From: a bacterium
GTDB taxonomy: Bacteria > Armatimonadota > Abditibacteriia > Abditibacteriales > Abditibacteriaceae
Direction: 5' to 3'
DNA length: 64,000 nucleotides
Assembly (NCBI GenBank): GCA_004172935.1
Contig: SDZD01000002.1
Coordinates: 62,001-126,000, forward strand
In this document: piece by piece, positions 1-8,770 of the stretch
How the letters are laid out: every line of letters starts with the position of its first letter
Numbering within the stretch: position 1 is the stretch's first letter
The notes under the pieces: generated by a model
The model's database searches: none
What the model was told of the DNA's origin: nothing
Seen by the model: the letters and a program-made list of their open reading frames with translations, nothing else
Translations under genes and position numbers: made by a program

Positions 1-242
1 TTTCCCACATCGTCATCACCGAAGAGGGACGTAGGCGCTGGCAAGAAGTCCACGAGATGTTCGTTGCCCATCGCCCGCCCGAATTCCCGATGAGCGAAGC
101 CGAACAACTCAGCTTGTTGAACAATCTGGCGCGCTTGCTCGATAGCGTGGCCGTAGACGATCCCTTTGTGACCGCCTTGCGAGAAGCTCCTGCTCCACCT
201 GAAAACACGAGCGAGCTTTTCCAACTCGAAAAAGAGCCATGA
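1..242 (+). CDS. MarR-family transcriptional regulator, C-terminal part (cut by window edge)
   Basis: Reading in frame from base 3, the visible part starts SHIVITEEGRRRWQEVHEMF and ends at TGA 240-242. The 'ITEEGRRRW' segment resembles the end of the beta-wing of MarR winged-helix repressors, and the following helices (LSLLNNLARLLDSV) resemble the C-terminal dimerisation helices. The N-terminal half with the DNA-recognition helix lies outside the window, so the family call is an inference from the tail only. The stop overlaps the start of the TolC gene (ATGA, 239-242), a sign of translational coupling. MarR proteins commonly repress neighbouring efflux operons and respond to small aromatic compounds, so this is probably the local regulator of the efflux genes. 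Confidence 0.6.
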   Translation, partial: SHIVITEEGRRRWQEVHEMFVAHRPPEFPMSEAEQLSLLNNLARLLDSVAVDDPFVTALREAPAPPENTSELFQLEKEP

Positions 243-1945
243 AACACAAAATCTATGGATTCCCGCTGAGCATTTCAGCTTTTCTCATGGCTATCGCCAT
301 GATGGGAACTTCGGCCACAGTCACATTCGCCTCTGCCGAGCAAGTTCCTGACATACCGAACACACCCACGACACCGAATCAAACCGCGCCAACTACGGAC
401 ACACTGGTCTTTCCCCCCACAACTCCCGATTCGGAAACCACTGCACTACGAACAGCAGAAGAAATTGCTCCTACCGCTAACGAAGGAGCGCCTCTGGCCG
501 ATGCCCGCGCTAAAGAAGCCCAAGATGTCGAGCCACTTTCTTTGGTTGATGCCATCGTAACAACGCTCAAAAACAACCCGCAGCGCGAGTCGGCTCTGGG
601 AGCGCTTCAGGCAGCGCAATCCCGCGTCCGCACCGCCAAAGCCAACGCAGGAATACAGGCATCGTTGAGTGGTAATTTGGGCTATAACCGCTATTATGGC
701 GGCGGCGGAATTAGCACTGGTGATGGCACAGGTACTGGCACTAATGTTTTCATAAACACTGCTGGCTCCCAGTCCTATGGCTTGGATGTATCCATTCCCA
801 TTTATAATGGCGGGCAGAACAGCGCCAGCAAGCGCTCGGCATTCGCTTCCGCCGAAGCACAGGCTGCCTCAACATTGCAAGTTGAGCAGCAGCTTGTCGA
901 AAGCACCATCACTGCCTACCTTGATGTCTTACGCAACGAACAGCTCGTCGAAGTGGCACAAAACAACCTTGATGTCGTGCGCGAACGGCGTCGTGTTGCC
1001 GGAGAGCGTTATCGAGTTGGAAATGGTGCGCGTTTAGATGTATTGAGTTCTAACACCGACTTAGCTACGGCGCGTCAAACGCGAATCGAAGCCAGCAACG
1101 CTTACGCTCAGTCCAAAGGAACGCTTAATGTGCTTCTGGGGCGCGCTCCCGAAACCCCGGTTCGCCTTCTGGAAGTGACAGCACTCACGCCCAGCGTGCC
1201 GCTTTCGGTGGAAGACGCATCCAAAGCGACGATGAACAGTAGTTCCCAACTGCGCACAGTGGCCGAGCAAAGCAATCCGACCATCGCCTCCAACCGTGCT
1301 CAAATCGACGCGGCGTTGGCCGATGTCGATGTCGCCAAAGCCGCACGCAAGCCCTCGGTGGCGCTGAGCATCGCTAACACCTTAAGCAATCCAGTCCGAA
1401 GCCTTGGGCGTTTCCTGCTGTCGCTCGGACTAAATGCATCGCAAACGCTCTTCGATTCGGGCAAAGCGAAGTCGCAAATCTACGAAGCTCAAGGTTTGGT
1501 CACTCAAGCCAAAGCCAACCTGAAAAATCAGGAGTTGAGTGTCGCGAGTGCCATTGATAATCAGTTGCTCGCCCTCGATTCGGCTCAGGAGCGTTTAAAC
1601 AATGCCAACGAAGCCGTACTCGAAGCCCAGCAAGCTCTCGTTGCCGCTCAAGCCGCTTACACAGCAGGTGCCCGCACCCGCCTTGAGGTGACTAACGCGC
1701 AGGTTTCTTTGCTCACCACGCAAACCGACGCCGCCAACGCCCGCTTCGATGTCGCCAACTCTCAGGCCCAGCTTTCAAGCGCCGTGGGCATCCTCACCGA
1801 AGAGGGACAGCAAGCCTACAAACAGGTAATGGAAGAAGAAACCGAGAAAGAGCGCGAACTGATGGAAAAGGCCAAACAAATCGCCGAAGTGAACGATAAA
1901 AAGTCGAAGAAATTGAAAAAGGTAAAGGCCACCAAAGGCAGTTAA
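239..1945 (+). CDS. TolC-family outer membrane efflux protein
   Basis: This 568-residue protein is the outer-membrane channel of the tripartite efflux system encoded by this operon. Residues 1-33 form a signal peptide ending near FASA. A Pro/Thr-rich linker follows (about 35-95), longer than is usual for TolC proteins. Two outer-membrane-efflux repeats follow, starting near residue 97 (SLVDAIVTTLKNNP), with long Ala/Gln-rich helices, for example LRNEQLVEVAQNNLDVVRER and the later AQQALVAAQAAYTAGA. The C-terminus is a lysine-rich tail (KKSKKLKKVKATKGS). The start overlaps the stop of the MarR gene. The channel gene comes first in the operon, before the pump and adaptor, whereas the adaptor is usually first. 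The family call is secure; substrates cannot be read from sequence. Confidence 0.93.
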   Translation: MKHKIYGFPLSISAFLMAIAMMGTSATVTFASAEQVPDIPNTPTTPNQTAPTTDTLVFPPTTPDSETTALRTAEEIAPTANEGAPLADARAKEAQDVEPLSLVDAIVTTLKNNPQRESALGALQAAQSRVRTAKANAGIQASLSGNLGYNRYYGGGGISTGDGTGTGTNVFINTAGSQSYGLDVSIPIYNGGQNSASKRSAFASAEAQAASTLQVEQQLVESTITAYLDVLRNEQLVEVAQNNLDVVRERRRVAGERYRVGNGARLDVLSSNTDLATARQTRIEASNAYAQSKGTLNVLLGRAPETPVRLLEVTALTPSVPLSVEDASKATMNSSSQLRTVAEQSNPTIASNRAQIDAALADVDVAKAARKPSVALSIANTLSNPVRSLGRFLLSLGLNASQTLFDSGKAKSQIYEAQGLVTQAKANLKNQELSVASAIDNQLLALDSAQERLNNANEAVLEAQQALVAAQAAYTAGARTRLEVTNAQVSLLTTQTDAANARFDVANSQAQLSSAVGILTEEGQQAYKQVMEEETEKERELMEKAKQIAEVNDKKSKKLKKVKATKGS

Positions 1946-2058
1946 GACCCGGTTGCAATTAATGACGAGCGCATTGAGAAGGTTTTGTACTTATGTAGTC
2001 CTATATGTGATTATAAGCCGCCTTCCTTGATTCGCCGTGCCTTCAAAGAGAACTTACA

Positions 2059-5000
2059 ATGCAGAAGCTTTCCGAAATTTGCATCTCCCGCCCGGTTTTT
2101 GCCTGGGTATTGATGCTTATCCTGGTGGTAGTTGGCGTGGCAGGCTACACCCGTATGGGGGTCGACCGTAACCCCAACGTCGATATACCAATGGTCTCCA
2201 TCTCCACGACATCGGCGGGTAGTTCTGCCGAAGCCGTCGAGCAAGAGATCACCAATCCCATTGAGGACGCCGTCAGTACCATTAGTGGCGTCGATACCGT
2301 CACCTCCACCTCTGTTGAGGGCAACTCCTCGGTTCGTGTCGAATTCGACCTCAGCAAAGATGTCAACGTCGCCGCCGAAGAAGTGCGTGGCAAAGTCAAC
2401 GGCATCCTTGGCAAGTTGCCCGACACCATCGATTCACCCGTCGTTACCACCTTCGACCCTAACTCCAACCCGGTCATCACCTTCGCGCTTTCCAGCAAAA
2501 ACCTGAATGCCAACAGCAAGGGCGACAACTCGTTGGTACTGCGCGACCTGACCGAGTACGCCGATAAAACACTATCCGACCAAATCCAAAGCGTCAGTGG
2601 TGTCGGCGAAGTTTCCGTATCGGGAGGCCGTGCCCGCCAGATCAACGTTCTGCTTGATCCCTACCGGATGCGCTCCTACGGCATTACTACCAACACCATC
2701 ATCTTGGCCTTGCAAGCACAAAACGCTGAAGTGCCTGGTGGTCAGGTCGAGGAAGGCGCCCGCAGCCTCACGCTCCGAGCCTCTGGTCGCTTGACTTCGG
2801 TTTCCGATTTCAAGAACGTGCGTCTGCAATCCACCCAAAACGGTGGCATCATCCGACTCGGTAACGTGGCACAAATCGAGGATGGTACCGAAGACGCCAC
2901 CTCCTCCACCGAACTCAACGGCAAGCCCGCCGTTCAAATCAGCATTCGCAAGCAGAGCGGCCAAAACACCCTCAGCATCGTCGACTCGGTCAAAGAGCGC
3001 GTTAAAGAGTTGGAAAAGACTCTGCCTCCCGGTTACGAAATGACGGTTGTCAGCGACGACTCCAGCTACATCGAAGCGGCGGTCGACTCGGTGAAAGAAC
3101 ATCTCCTCGTCGGTTCGCTTCTGGCTACTGTCGTTGTCTTCATCTTCTTGATGAGCTGGCGCTCGACCCTGATTTCGGCGGTTTCCATCCCCATCTCCAT
3201 CGTGGCCGCTTTCGGCTTCATGTGGATGCTGGGTTTCACGCTGAACACCATCACCCTGTTGGCCCTCACCCTCGCAGTCGGTATCGTTATCGACGATGCC
3301 ATCGTTGTTCTCGAAAACATTCACCGCCTCATGGACGAGGAAGGATTTGAACCGCGAGAAGCCGCTGTCGAGGGCACCAAACAAATCGGTCTGGCTGTGT
3401 TGGCGACCACCCTTTCGCTAGTCGCTGTGTTCTTGCCCGTCGCTTTCATGAGTGGCATCGTCGGGCGCTTCATGAACTCCTTCGGCATCACCATGTCGAT
3501 TGCCATTCTCATCTCGATGTTGGTCTCCTTCAGCCTGACACCGATGATGTGTTCCCGAATGCTCAAGCCCTCCAAAAAGAGCGAATCCCACGCAAAGGGT
3601 TCTCACTCCACTGGTGGACATGGCAGCCAACCCAAAGGTTTGTACGGCCTCATTGACAAAACCTACGTCGCGGCCCTCAAGTGGAGCATGGGCCACCGTT
3701 GGGTTATCGTTCTTGCTTGTGTGGGTGCCCTCGCCGCTGTTTTACCGCTCGGTATCATGGTGCCCAAGAACTTCATCCCCTCTGATGACGAGTCGCAGGT
3801 CAACATCTCCTTCTCGGCGCCGTTGGGAACCAGTCTGGAAGCCACCCAGCAAATCGCGCGGCGCATGAGTGAAGAGGTTCGACGTATGCCTGGTGTCCGC
3901 TACACGCTCGTCACTTCGGGCAGCAACAACAACCTCAACGATGCCACCATCACGGTTCGTATGAAAGACCTCGACCAGCGTGACATCACGCAAGATCAGT
4001 TGGTCGAGCGCGTCCGCTCCGAGATTATGCCGCACTTCAAAAGTGCCGATTTGCGAGCCATCGTCAGCGGAGCCAGCGCCTTCGGCGGCGGCGGACGTAA
4101 CGGCGCTCAAATCCAGTTCGTTATCAGCGGCCCCAGCCTCACCAAGCTCATCGACGTATCGCAAAAAGCCCTCGTCGAGTTCAAGAAAGTTCCCGGCGTC
4201 GTCGATGCCGACACCAGCCTCAACAACGGCAAACCAGAGCTACAGGTACAGGTTGACCGCGACCTCGCCTCGCAGTTGAATGTCTCGCCCTCCGATGTCG
4301 CCAGCGCCTTGCGCTACTTCGTCGGCGGCGCCGAAGTCACCACCTACAACGAAGGCGGCGAACAATACGAAGTCCATCTGCGCGCCCAGAAGCAGTTCCG
4401 CACCGGGACAGCGGGCATCGGTTTGCTGACCGTTCCTTCCAGCACACTCACGTCCGTCCCGCTGCAGCAGGTGGTTAAGTTCGGTTCGGGCACTGGCCCT
4501 TCGCAAATCGAACACACCGGAGGGCGTCCTCAAGTCACCCTCTCATCTAACCTGACGGGCAACGCCTCGCAAGCCGAAGTGATGCAGAAGTTGCAGGCCA
4601 TCGTCGATAAGATGAACCTCGGCCCCGACTACACCACTGGCAGTTCGGGTATGGCCAAGCAACAGGGCAAAGCATCGGGCGCTTTCTTGTCAGCCATTCT
4701 TCTCTCCTTTGTCTTCATGTACCTGATTCTGGCCGCGCAGTTCGAGTCATGGATTCATCCCGTAACCATCCTGCTGTCGTTGCCACTCACCATTCCCTTC
4801 GCTCTGCTGTCGCTGGTTCTCTTCAATCAGAGCCTGAACATCTACTCCATGCTCGGTATCTTGGTGCTATTCGGCATCGTGAAAAAGAACTCGATTCTTC
4901 AAATCGACCACACCAACCAACTCCGCGAAAAAGGCTTAAGTCGCTACGATGCCATCATTCAGGCCAACCGCGACCGCTTGCGCCCCATTCTCATGACCAC

Positions 5001-5244
5001 TCTGGCGTTCGTGGCTGGCATGGTTCCACTGCTCATTTCGCAGGGTACAGGCTCCGGCACCAACCACTCGATTGGAACCGTTATCTTCGGAGGCCAGACC
5101 TTCTCTCTGGCTCTCACTCTTCTCGCGACACCCGTCGCCTACTCGCTGTTTGACGATGCCGCTCAGTGGCTCAGCCGCACCCGAACCAACATCGCCAGCC
5201 GTTTTGCCCGTCCATCTCAAGTTGCGCCTTCATCCGGCGAATAA
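2059..5244 (+). CDS. RND-family (HAE1) multidrug efflux transporter
   Basis: This 1061-residue inner-membrane proton/drug antiporter matches AcrB/MdtB-type pumps in length and layout. The first transmembrane helix lies at about residues 10-31 after the typical ISRPVFAW start. A large periplasmic loop follows, then helices 2-6. Helix 4 carries the proton-relay pair in [14 protein letters not shown] (Asp412/Asp413). A His/Ser/Gly-rich cytoplasmic linker sits near residues 510-525 between the two halves. The second periplasmic loop contains a GGGG run ([11 protein letters not shown]). The C-terminal helices include [19 protein letters not shown] and [19 protein letters not shown], typical of the family. 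It lies 113 bases after the TolC gene and 11 bases before the adaptor gene. The substrate is unknown. Confidence 0.96.
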   Translation: MQKLSEICISRPVFAWVLMLILVVVGVAGYTRMGVDRNPNVDIPMVSISTTSAGSSAEAVEQEITNPIEDAVSTISGVDTVTSTSVEGNSSVRVEFDLSKDVNVAAEEVRGKVNGILGKLPDTIDSPVVTTFDPNSNPVITFALSSKNLNANSKGDNSLVLRDLTEYADKTLSDQIQSVSGVGEVSVSGGRARQINVLLDPYRMRSYGITTNTIILALQAQNAEVPGGQVEEGARSLTLRASGRLTSVSDFKNVRLQSTQNGGIIRLGNVAQIEDGTEDATSSTELNGKPAVQISIRKQSGQNTLSIVDSVKERVKELEKTLPPGYEMTVVSDDSSYIEAAVDSVKEHLLVGSLLATVVVFIFLMSWRSTLISAVSIPISIVAAFGFMWMLGFTLNTITLLALTLAVGIVIDDAIVVLENIHRLMDEEGFEPREAAVEGTKQIGLAVLATTLSLVAVFLPVAFMSGIVGRFMNSFGITMSIAILISMLVSFSLTPMMCSRMLKPSKKSESHAKGSHSTGGHGSQPKGLYGLIDKTYVAALKWSMGHRWVIVLACVGALAAVLPLGIMVPKNFIPSDDESQVNISFSAPLGTSLEATQQIARRMSEEVRRMPGVRYTLVTSGSNNNLNDATITVRMKDLDQRDITQDQLVERVRSEIMPHFKSADLRAIVSGASAFGGGGRNGAQIQFVISGPSLTKLIDVSQKALVEFKKVPGVVDADTSLNNGKPELQVQVDRDLASQLNVSPSDVASALRYFVGGAEVTTYNEGGEQYEVHLRAQKQFRTGTAGIGLLTVPSSTLTSVPLQQVVKFGSGTGPSQIEHTGGRPQVTLSSNLTGNASQAEVMQKLQAIVDKMNLGPDYTTGSSGMAKQQGKASGAFLSAILLSFVFMYLILAAQFESWIHPVTILLSLPLTIPFALLSLVLFNQSLNIYSMLGILVLFGIVKKNSILQIDHTNQLREKGLSRYDAIIQANRDRLRPILMTTLAFVAGMVPLLISQGTGSGTNHSIGTVIFGGQTFSLALTLLATPVAYSLFDDAAQWLSRTRTNIASRFARPSQVAPSSGE

Positions 5245-5255
5245 GGAGTTTTTCC

Positions 5256-7253
5256 ATGAATAACAATCCACAAAACATCATTCAGTTGCAGGCTCCCATG
5301 GTCGCCGAGCCAGAACCCAAAATCAACAACCAACCGCGCCTCGATAACTCCCCCTCGCAACCCGGCAAAAAGCGCGGAGGCGGCATCAAAACCTTGGCCG
5401 TTGTCGGAACTCTCGTTCTCTTTGGCTTTCTGGGATGGCGAATGCTGTCCCAGAAGCAGCAAGCCGCTGCTCCCAAAACCACGACCACAACAAGCTCCTA
5501 CCAACTTGTGCAAGCCGCGACGGTGAAAACGGGAACTTTGCAACAAACTATGGCCGTTACTGGTTCGCTCAAAGCCAACCTGAGCGTTGACCTCAGTGCC
5601 AAGCTCACCGGACGCATCGCACAGGTCTTCGTCGATGAGGGCGCGCAGGTTCGTAAAGGGCAGTTGCTAGTCACTTTTGAAGACGACGAACTGCGCTCAC
5701 AGGTCAGCTCTGCCGAAGCGGCTGTGCAAGCCGCTCAAGTGCAGCTGCGCCAAAAACAGGTGCAATTGCCCGCCACCAGTGCCGACATCGAAACCAGCAT
5801 TCAAGACGCACAGGCTAATCTCGCTTCGGCTCAGGCCAAATATCGCCAGACCCAACTCAAGCAGCCCGCTCAGGAGCAAACCACACGCGCCGAAGTCGAA
5901 ACCGCGCGCCAGTCGGTGCAAAGCGCACAAATCAAACTGGCACAGGCTCGCGAAACTGTCGTGCAAACCCGCAAAGAAGTCGAGGCTTCTATCGCCCAAA
6001 ATGATGCGGCTGTGAAAGGCGCACAGGCATCGGCGCAAAGCGCGCAAGCGGCGCTCGATGAGGTTAAGCGCGGTTCCCGCGCTCAGGAAATCGCTCAGGC
6101 TCAACAGGATGTTAGCGTATTAGAAGCCCAACTCGCTAACGCACAAACGGCGATGGATCGCTCCGAAGAATTGGTGCGCGTTGGGGCTTCGGCTCAATCC
6201 GAACTCGATACGGCGCGTACCACTCGCGACGTATATAAAGCCCAACTCGAAGCCGCCAAACAAGCCCTCTCGCTCAAACAGGAAGGCTCGACTAATGAGC
6301 AAGTCCGTCAGGCTCAGGAAACGGTGCGTCAAGCACAGGAATCGGTACGTCAGGCCCAAAGCACTCTCGATCAGGCCAAAGCCAAGCGCTCGACCATCAC
6401 CAACGCTCAGCGCGATGTCGTTAATGCGCAAACCACGCTCGCCACTGCCCAATCGAATCTACGCACCTCACAGGCCAACTTGTCTAACATCCCGGTGACT
6501 CGGCAAGATACTCAAATCGCATTGGAAACCGTGCATCAAGCCGAGGCCGCTCTGGCCAAAGCCAAAGCCAACCGCGCCAATGTGCCCGTCGCCCGCGAAG
6601 ACATCGAAGCCGCTCGCTCCAGCGTGCGACAGGCGCAGGAAACCCTGCGTCAAGCGCAGATTGCCCTCGCCAACACGCGCGTCGTTTCGCCGATTGATGG
6701 CGTAATCAACACCCGTACTGCCGCCCCCGGTCAGGCCGCAACCGCCGGAAACGCGCTCATGAACATTGTTGCCACCAATTCGGTCTACTTCGAGGCGCAG
6801 GTCGATGAAAACAGCGTTCGCGACATTCATCCCGGCCAATCCGTCCAGATTATGGCGACCTCGATTTCCGACAAACCCCTGTATGGAACGGTCGCCGATG
6901 TTATCGCCGTCGCCGACTCGGCCTCTCGTCAGTTCCGCGTCCGCGTATCGCTCGATGACAAATCTCGTCGCCTGACACCGGGAGCCTTCGCACGGGGACA
7001 AATCATCATGCAGTCAGTCCGCAATGCCATGTCCGTTCCCGAAGATGCCGTCCGTCAAGACGGAAGCGAAAAATTCATCCTCGCCATTGCTGGCAGCGGC
7101 GACACATCATCCGCCGAAAAGCACGTCGTCCATACAGGTCTGACCGCAAGCGGCCAAACCCAACTCCTCGACGGAGTCAACACAGGAGAGAGAGTCGTCG
7201 TCGGAAACCCGTTGCTCAAAGCCGGCGATCAAGTGAAAATCACTTCTGGCTAA
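5256..7253 (+). CDS. Efflux membrane-fusion (adaptor) protein with very long coiled-coil hairpin
   Basis: This is the periplasmic adaptor linking the RND pump to the TolC channel. ATG 5256 is chosen because AAGGAG precedes it by a short gap; an upstream in-frame start would overlap the pump gene. The 665-residue protein has a cytoplasmic N-terminus, one anchor helix (LAVVGTLVLFGFLGW), and a first biotinyl-lipoyl half (GRIAQVFVDEGAQVRKGQLL). A long Ala/Gln-rich helical region of over 350 residues follows, with recurring RQAQETVRQAQ units. The second lipoyl half (VVSPIDGVINTRTAAPG) and a beta-barrel domain complete it. RND adaptors are usually about 350-400 residues with one short hairpin, so this is unusually long, more like EmrA/HlyD adaptors. 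There is no lipobox cysteine. Confidence 0.93.
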   Translation: MNNNPQNIIQLQAPMVAEPEPKINNQPRLDNSPSQPGKKRGGGIKTLAVVGTLVLFGFLGWRMLSQKQQAAAPKTTTTTSSYQLVQAATVKTGTLQQTMAVTGSLKANLSVDLSAKLTGRIAQVFVDEGAQVRKGQLLVTFEDDELRSQVSSAEAAVQAAQVQLRQKQVQLPATSADIETSIQDAQANLASAQAKYRQTQLKQPAQEQTTRAEVETARQSVQSAQIKLAQARETVVQTRKEVEASIAQNDAAVKGAQASAQSAQAALDEVKRGSRAQEIAQAQQDVSVLEAQLANAQTAMDRSEELVRVGASAQSELDTARTTRDVYKAQLEAAKQALSLKQEGSTNEQVRQAQETVRQAQESVRQAQSTLDQAKAKRSTITNAQRDVVNAQTTLATAQSNLRTSQANLSNIPVTRQDTQIALETVHQAEAALAKAKANRANVPVAREDIEAARSSVRQAQETLRQAQIALANTRVVSPIDGVINTRTAAPGQAATAGNALMNIVATNSVYFEAQVDENSVRDIHPGQSVQIMATSISDKPLYGTVADVIAVADSASRQFRVRVSLDDKSRRLTPGAFARGQIIMQSVRNAMSVPEDAVRQDGSEKFILAIAGSGDTSSAEKHVVHTGLTASGQTQLLDGVNTGERVVVGNPLLKAGDQVKITSG

Positions 7254-7356
7254 GCGCGCATCTCCCTCTATTCACGCGTGTTCCCTCAGGCTTCACAGGC
7301 AGCTAACAGCTAACGGCCAACAGCTAATAGCTCCCCTTAAACTACGCGACTCCACC

Positions 7357-7866
7357 ATGAGTAGTTTCTATACACAAACCGCTTTGTCGGCGTTGGCCCT
7401 TGTGGGCAGCATGTGTCTGCACGGTGTTGCTGCCCCCGCAAGCACAGCGAAAAGCCCACAACTCGTCGGTAAGGCATTAACTATCGTTTGTAAGGTGACG
7501 CCCACATCTTCGGCATCTACAGGCGTTGTCTTGGCGCAGGGCGGAGGCCAACGCGGCTATGCACTCTATCTGAAGGGTGGCAAACCCATTTTCTTCGTCC
7601 GTCAGGCTGGCAAACTCTACACAGCTAAGGCCACTACCAGTCCCAAGGGCGCATTCACTCTCGAAGCACATCTACGCAAAGACGGAGCTATGACATTGGC
7701 GGTCAATGGCAGCGTTGTAGCGAAGGGCAAAGCCCCAGGTTTATTTGCAGTCCAGCCCCAGGACCCCATGAGCGTGGGGCAAGATACCCTCAGTGCTGTA
7801 GGCGACTACAAAGCCCCCAGTCCATTCAAAGGCAAAGTCCAAAACGTTAAGGTCAGCACGCAGTAA
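7357..7866 (+). CDS. Small exported protein with a LamG/concanavalin-like fold
   Basis: A 169-residue protein with a signal peptide (ALSALALVGSMCLHGVAAPAS). The mature part resembles the laminin-G/concanavalin-like sandwich seen at the C-terminus of secreted sulfatases and glycosidases. It has alternating strands (LTIVCKVTPT, GYALYLKGGKPIFFVRQ), a 'MTLAVNGSVVAKGKAPG' turn and the closing 'SPFKGKVQNVKVS' strand typical of the 'F.G.I..V.I' ending. It has no catalytic domain, so it may bind carbohydrate or protein on the surface. It lies 103 bases after the adaptor gene, preceded by a run of short AGCTAA-type microrepeats (about 7300-7332). The function is unknown; the fold call is a by-eye inference. 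Confidence 0.6.
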   Translation: MSSFYTQTALSALALVGSMCLHGVAAPASTAKSPQLVGKALTIVCKVTPTSSASTGVVLAQGGGQRGYALYLKGGKPIFFVRQAGKLYTAKATTSPKGAFTLEAHLRKDGAMTLAVNGSVVAKGKAPGLFAVQPQDPMSVGQDTLSAVGDYKAPSPFKGKVQNVKVSTQ

Positions 7867-7928
7867 CGGCCCATACAGCGAAGGGCGATATTTTCGTGCC
7901 CAGATAATGTTGACCATGTGAGAAGTAA

Positions 7929-7960
7929 AGGCATCCGCGTTTTGACTACTGCGGATGCCT
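7929..7960 (+). terminator. Hairpin, probable terminator after the LamG-like gene
   Basis: A perfect 10-bp inverted repeat (AGGCATCCGC / GCGGATGCCT) with a 12-base loop, about 60 bases after the stop at 7866. The downstream sequence (ATGTTCGTTTG) is only weakly T-rich, so it may be a weak terminator or RNA-stabilising hairpin. Confidence 0.5.
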
Positions 7961-7998
7961 ATGTTCGTTTGCCCGCTCTCACTTTACACTAGGGCTGC

Positions 7999-8313
7999 GT
8001 GACCTCCTCTAACTCTGGTTCTTGTGCCATCTGCGCCCAACAAAACCCCTATTCGAAATCGGTGTGCGAGGGGTGCGGTGCGCGTTTGCCGTGGGTGAAT
8101 GCGAATGCTTTGCCACAAAGCAATACCCCTGCTTCCTCCAAACACATCATGTTGAATTTGGGGATTCAAGTCGTGTGTTTCCTTATCCCGATTGTAGGCA
8201 TCGTTCTCTACTTTATCTATCGTACCAGCAAACCCAAGAGGGCCATCTCTCTTATTCAGGCGGCAGCTTTGGGTGTCGCTGTGAATTTGGCGCTGCTGCT
8301 TGCAAGCAATTGA
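7999..8313 (+). CDS. Zinc-ribbon membrane protein, unknown function
   Basis: A 104-residue protein starting with GTG 7999. Residues 9-26 hold two Cys pairs (CAIC and CEGC), a treble-clef/zinc-ribbon of the type often found at the N-terminus of small bacterial membrane proteins. After a linker there are two hydrophobic segments (LGIQVVCFLIPIVGIVLYFIY and SLIQAAALGVAVNLALLLA). It probably sits in the inner membrane with the zinc ribbon in the cytoplasm. The next gene begins directly after it and the pair may be co-transcribed. No specific function can be assigned. The GTG start is the only sensible one that includes the cysteines. Confidence 0.65.
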   Translation: MTSSNSGSCAICAQQNPYSKSVCEGCGARLPWVNANALPQSNTPASSKHIMLNLGIQVVCFLIPIVGIVLYFIYRTSKPKRAISLIQAAALGVAVNLALLLASN

Positions 8314-8341
8314 ATCGTTTGTCCTGATAACGTTCCATAGC

Positions 8342-8758
8342 GTGAATCCTCTTCCCACTTCGTTGCGAGTCGTCGTCATCCTGTTCATCATCAGCGGCGT
8401 TATGGCGGCCATCGACATAGTGCTGGCTTTATTCAATCATCGAATCACTTTTAACTTGGGCGTTCTGACCATCTTTATCGGAATCGGATTATTGGGGCGC
8501 AACCCCCGTTCGCTTTCGTGGGCGCTATTTGTGACGTGGCTCGAACTTGCCTTTACGGTTGTGCTGGGCATTCTGTTTCTCATTACCCCCGGCACCATCC
8601 AATTCTTTGGTCGCAAAGGAGTGGCCCCTGTCGGTTTGGGTTTTGTTTTGAGCGCGGTCATGTTTGCCCTCGCTTACTGGCAATTGAAAATACTCACCAA
8701 TCCACAGATACGAGCGGTATTCGGAGAGGAACTGATAAGCCCCTCTCCGAACAATTGA
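8342..8758 (+). CDS. Four-helix integral membrane protein, unknown function
   Basis: A 138-residue protein with four predicted transmembrane helices (VVVILFIISGVMAAIDIVLALF, LGVLTIFIGIGLLG, WALFVTWLELAFTVVLGILFLI, LGFVLSAVMFALAYWQL). GTG 8342 is preferred; a TTG at 8300 would extend the frame into the preceding zinc-ribbon gene. No clear ribosome-binding site is seen for either. It is convergent with the M56 protease gene, whose stop lies only 12 bases away. No family is recognised with confidence. Confidence 0.6.
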   Translation: MNPLPTSLRVVVILFIISGVMAAIDIVLALFNHRITFNLGVLTIFIGIGLLGRNPRSLSWALFVTWLELAFTVVLGILFLITPGTIQFFGRKGVAPVGLGFVLSAVMFALAYWQLKILTNPQIRAVFGEELISPSPNN

Positions 8759-8770
8759 GCATTCATAGCT

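Noticed and set aside
2572..3384. 270-codon frame antisense to the RND pump
   Set aside because: It mirrors the codon pattern of a conserved transporter gene; its protein is His/Gly/Asp-rich without known motif.
7297..7332. Run of AGCTAACAGCTAAC-type microrepeats
   Set aside because: Units are too short and irregular to be CRISPR or iterons; probably simple-sequence drift.
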